The notes beneath the pieces are model-generated. The model was not told where the DNA came from. It saw only the letters and a program-made list of their open reading frames with translations, and made no database searches. DNA of 42,709 nucleotides from Oscillospiraceae bacterium. Lineage in GTDB: Bacteria > Bacillota > Clostridia > Oscillospirales > Oscillospiraceae. This document shows, one piece after another, positions 40,290-42,709 of the stretch (positions are counted from its first letter, which is position 1; the number at the start of each line of letters is the position of its first letter). The stretch is taken from assembly GCA_022800665.1 (NCBI GenBank), contig JAAWQS010000018.1, forward strand, positions 1 to 42,709. Direction: 5' to 3'. The translations under genes were made by a program, and so were the position numbers.

Positions 40290-40331
40290 TCCGGAAAAGG
40301 GAAAATTCTTACATAGATACAGAATTTTCAT

Positions 40332-40368
40332 AAAAAACAGGCAGACGGTTCTCTCCTCCGTCTGCCTG
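40332..40368 (-). terminator. Terminator of the GH18-like gene
   Basis: Perfect 11-bp stem, CAGGCAGACGG (40338-40348) with CCGTCTGCCTG (40358-40368), nine-base loop, and six Ts on the minus strand (40332-40337). It begins five bases after the stop. Confidence 0.85.
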
Positions 40369-40372
40369 GCCC

Positions 40373-41140
40373 CTATCCTTTTCCAAACATTGCGGGCAGT
40401 AAATCCGCCGTCTCCGGATACATCAGGAAACCGGCGCACAGCCCCATCTCGCGGCCCATCTGAATTTTCCGCCGCAGCGTGTCCCCATCGTCAAACAGAA
40501 TGAACCGGCTCTCCCCGTCCTGGGTGCAGGTGAAATACTTGGCGCACAAATCCCCGGAATAGAAGATGCTCGGCTCCCGCTCCCGCAGAAACGAATCCAA
40601 AGCCTCGCCGCTCAGCGGCGTACCCTCCCCCTCCGGGCAGGGCAGCGGGAAGCTCATCCGCAGCCGCTGCAAATCCAGCGCGACCCGTGACGGCCCGAAC
40701 CGCGCCGCCGCTTCCTCCAGCCGCTGGCGCAGCGTGCCGCCGGAGATGGCGGTGCAGATCAAGACGGCGGCCTGGCTCACCCGCTGCCCGTACGCCTCCG
40801 GGACAAAGAGCCGCATTCGGTTCCGGCTCAGCACCTTCCCCATCGCCTCCAGAAACGCGGCCTTATCCTCCGATGGCTGCTCCTCAAAGTCCGCCACAAC
40901 GCCGCCAAAGCCGCGGTTGCTGCACTCCCGCCACACCTCCCGGCACAGCATGGCGGGGTCCCGGACCGGACCGCACTCCCAGTCCCCCAGCGCCAGCAGC
41001 CCCCCGCGGATTCTCGGCAGCAGGTTCTGCCGGACCAGACGCCCGTCCGGACCGATGCGGTAGGCCGCATGCGCAATCCGCTCCGTGAAGCGGCGGGCTT
41101 CCGCCAGATGCTCCGGCGCGGCGGCTAAATAGATCTGCAA
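40373..41140 (-). CDS. Protein with a degenerate GH18-like barrel
   Basis: 255 residues, no signal peptide. GGLLALGDWECG, then GFGGVVADFEEQ resembles the fourth strand of family 18 chitinases (consensus DGxDxDxE), but only the last Asp-Phe-Glu survives; IFYSGDLCAKYF and GLCAGFLMYPE would be later strands. So it may be a binding or inactive barrel, or a hydrolase of a divergent branch. TTG 41140 is the start: GGGGGAAG lies eight bases upstream and no better codon is available. It is divergent from the YqeG/peptidase pair. The assignment is tentative; function unknown. Confidence 0.6.
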   Translation of the reverse strand: MQIYLAAAPEHLAEARRFTERIAHAAYRIGPDGRLVRQNLLPRIRGGLLALGDWECGPVRDPAMLCREVWRECSNRGFGGVVADFEEQPSEDKAAFLEAMGKVLSRNRMRLFVPEAYGQRVSQAAVLICTAISGGTLRQRLEEAAARFGPSRVALDLQRLRMSFPLPCPEGEGTPLSGEALDSFLREREPSIFYSGDLCAKYFTCTQDGESRFILFDDGDTLRRKIQMGREMGLCAGFLMYPETADLLPAMFGKG

Positions 41141-41155
41141 GTTATCTTCCCCCTC

Positions 41156-41184
41156 TTGTGAAATCGCCGCAGGCGTGTTATACT
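41156..41184 (+). promoter_or_regulatory. Promoter of the YqeG-M24 operon
   Basis: TTGTGA (41156-41161), 17 bases, TATACT (41179-41184) with an extended -10 TG at 41176-41177. Confidence 0.7.
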
Positions 41185-41215
41185 GACCCTACATTATGCG
41201 ATCCAGGAGGACATT

Positions 41216-41719
41216 ATGCCATTTTCCCTGATTCCTGACCGGCTTTTTGACCGCTATACCGACGTCACCCCCCAGCTGCTGCGCACGCTGGACATCCGTC
41301 TGCTGCTGTGCGATCTGGACTACACCCTGGCCCCACGCTCCGTCCCCAGCCCGGACAGTACCCTCCGCCAATGGCTGGCGGACTGCAAGTCCGCTGGCGT
41401 CACGGTCAAGATTCTGTCCAACAACCGCTCCACCAGCCGGGTGGAGACCTTTTGCCATGAGCTGGGAATCAGCTACGTGGGCCACGCCGGAAAGCCGGGC
41501 GTCCGGGGATACCGGGAGGCCATGGACGGCGTGGCGGCGGCCCACACCGCTATGCTGGGAGACAAACTGCTGACCGATGTGCTGGGCGCAAAGCGCAGCG
41601 GCGTGCTGGCGTTGATGGTGGAGCCGCTAGGCGGACCGGCGGGAGCATGGAATCATGTTCTGCACTTGCTGCAGAGGCCCTTCAAGTGGATTGCGAAAAG
41701 GAGATGCAGAAAGCTATGA
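41216..41719 (+). CDS. YqeG-family HAD phosphatase
   Basis: 167 residues of HAD subfamily IIIA (YqeG/GEP4, phosphatidylglycerophosphatase-like). Asp33 and Asp35 in CDLDYTL are the nucleophile and acid/base; KILSNN is motif II; HAGKPGVRGY contributes the motif III lysine; GDKLLTDVLGAKR is motif IV. The family is thought to dephosphorylate phosphatidylglycerophosphate in some members. ATG 41216 has AGGAGG about five bases upstream. Its stop overlaps the start of the M24 peptidase gene (ATGA). Confidence 0.88.
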   Translation: MPFSLIPDRLFDRYTDVTPQLLRTLDIRLLLCDLDYTLAPRSVPSPDSTLRQWLADCKSAGVTVKILSNNRSTSRVETFCHELGISYVGHAGKPGVRGYREAMDGVAAAHTAMLGDKLLTDVLGAKRSGVLALMVEPLGGPAGAWNHVLHLLQRPFKWIAKRRCRKL

Positions 41720-42612
41720 GCAGATTTCAAAAGATTGCAGCCCAGCTGGAGGCCAACAGCCTGGACGCTATGCTGATTACCAGCGCACCCAACCGCTTCT
41801 ATGCCGCCGGATTCGCCTCCAGCGACGGTACTGCCGTCATTACGCGGGACGGGAGCTATTTCTTGATCGACTGCCGCTATATTGAGGCGGCGCAGAAGGC
41901 TGTTTCAGATGCGGACATCCGTCTGACCACGGCGGAAAAACCGGCGGCGGAACAGGCGGCGGAGCTGCTGAAAGCGCGGGGCATCAAGCGGCTGGGCTTT
42001 GAGGAAAGCTATGCCACGGTAAAGGAATACAACCGCTGGCAGGAGAAGTTCGAGGGCTGTGAGCTGGTCCCGGCGGCACAGATGCTTGCAGACCTGCGGA
42101 TGATCAAAGAGCCGGAGGAGCTGGAGAGCATGACCGCCGCCCAGCGCATTGCGGAAAAGGCTCTGACAGAGGCGTTGGAGTTCATCAAGCCGGGCAGGAC
42201 GGAACAGGAGATCGCCGCGTTCCTGCAATACCGGATGCTGCTCCACGGAGCGAAAAAGATGTCGTTCGATCCCATTGTGGTGGCCGGCCCCAACAGCAGC
42301 ATGCCCCACGGCGTACCGACAGCGCGGCCCCTGGCGGACGGCGACTTTTTGACGATGGATTTCGGCTGCATTTACAACGGCTACTGTTCCGACATGACCC
42401 GCACCGTAGCTATCGGCCATGTTACGGAAGAGATGGAAAAGGTATACGCCACGGTACTGGAGGCCCAGCTGGCCGGTATCGCCGCCGCCCACGGCGGTGT
42501 GATCGGAAAGACCGTCCATGAGGCGGCGGCAAAAGTCATTGCGGACGCAGGTTACGGCGAGTATTTCGGCCACGGCTTTGGCCACAGCCTGGGCGTGGAA
42601 GTCCACGAGAAC
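41716..42612 (+). pseudogene. M24 (Xaa-Pro) aminopeptidase, 3' end missing at a chimeric joint
   Basis: 299 codons match the M24 family: an N-terminal creatinase-like domain (LDAMLITSAPNRFYAAGF), then the pita-bread catalytic domain with DFGCIYNGYCSDMTRT (two metal-binding Asp) and GHGFGHSLGVEVHEN (metal His). The expected continuation P... and the two metal-binding Glu in the last ~55 residues are absent: after VHEN (42612) the frame reads unrelated sequence that on the other strand is ABC-transporter-like. It probably acts on Xaa-Pro peptides if intact. ATG 41716 overlaps the YqeG stop; ATG 41704 is an alternative. The break could be an assembly artefact rather than a real pseudogene. Confidence 0.8.
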
Positions 42613-42709
42613 ATCCTGGAGAACCGGCTTGTCAGGCTCATAGCCGAAGCTCACATGGTCCAGGGAGATGGCGTCGCGGAGCACCGGGGGGATTGCCTCG
42701 CCGGAGCGT
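42610..42709 (-). pseudogene. Fragment of an ABC-exporter nucleotide-binding domain
   Basis: On the minus strand, running in from the right edge, the frame reads SGEAIPPVLRDAISLDHVSF, then GYEPDKPVLQDV, then stops matching. That is the linker and first strands of an ABC exporter ATPase (consensus IxLDHVSFGYxPDxPVLxDV), just before the Walker A region. It meets the reversed M24 gene at about 42610-42615. As a fragment it has no function here. Confidence 0.75.

Overview
The window looks like a piece of a Gram-positive anaerobe of the Bacillota, most likely a gut Oscillospiraceae (Flavonifractor, Oscillibacter or Intestinimonas type). The reasons are high GC content, strong AGGAGG ribosome binding sites, TTGACA/TATAAT promoters, frequent TTG and GTG starts, a T-box riboswitch, S-layer-homology (SLH) anchoring, dockerin modules and the mix of gene families. 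The taxon is inferred from family content only. No rRNA, tRNA, IS element, prophage or CRISPR array was seen.

Layout. 1-5.3 kb: a MarR-type regulator with its own palindromic operator, a 1000-residue Sel1-repeat protein, and a purine (xanthine/uric acid type) permease. 5.5-12.7 kb: an arginine biosynthesis cluster argG, argH, argC, argJ, argB, argD, in two or three transcription units; argF is not present. 12.7-15.2 kb: a consensus promoter and a T-box with a UAC (Tyr) specifier control a DMT-family transporter and tyrS, so the transporter is probably a tyrosine or tyrosine-precursor carrier. 15.2-16.8 kb: a LytTR regulator with its DUF3021 membrane partner, then an Amidase_6 protein whose ribosome binding site lies in a hairpin. 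16.8-18.5 kb: a GNAT acetyltransferase and a XerC/D-type recombinase translated as a coupled pair, apparently behind a short leader ORF. 18.6-21.2 kb: a Zn/Cd efflux ATPase with a His-rich N terminus and its ArsR-type sensor. 21.2-31 kb: cysS, a 54-residue protein, a GH2 beta-galactosidase, a second Sel1-repeat protein, a DUF3810 membrane metalloprotease, an RluD-type pseudouridine synthase and a DEDDh exonuclease.

30.8-40.3 kb is the most unusual part. A BlaI-type repressor and an M56 (BlaR1-like) membrane protease carry a 530-residue outer domain without penicillin-binding motifs. Next to them is a two-gene surface operon: a 1670-residue M60 (mucinase-type) protease bearing a dockerin, coupled by ATGA overlap to an SLH-anchored protein whose N-terminal domain looks like a cohesin. 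This could be a minimal cellulosome-like anchoring pair. 40.4-42.7 kb: a degenerate GH18-like protein, a YqeG-family HAD phosphatase and an M24 peptidase.

The right end is anomalous. The M24 peptidase gene stops matching its family at about 42612 and the remaining bases encode, on the opposite strand, the start of an ABC-transporter nucleotide-binding domain. This is a chimeric joint (assembly or amplification artefact) or a real inversion. The left 70 bases are AT-rich and may also be atypical.
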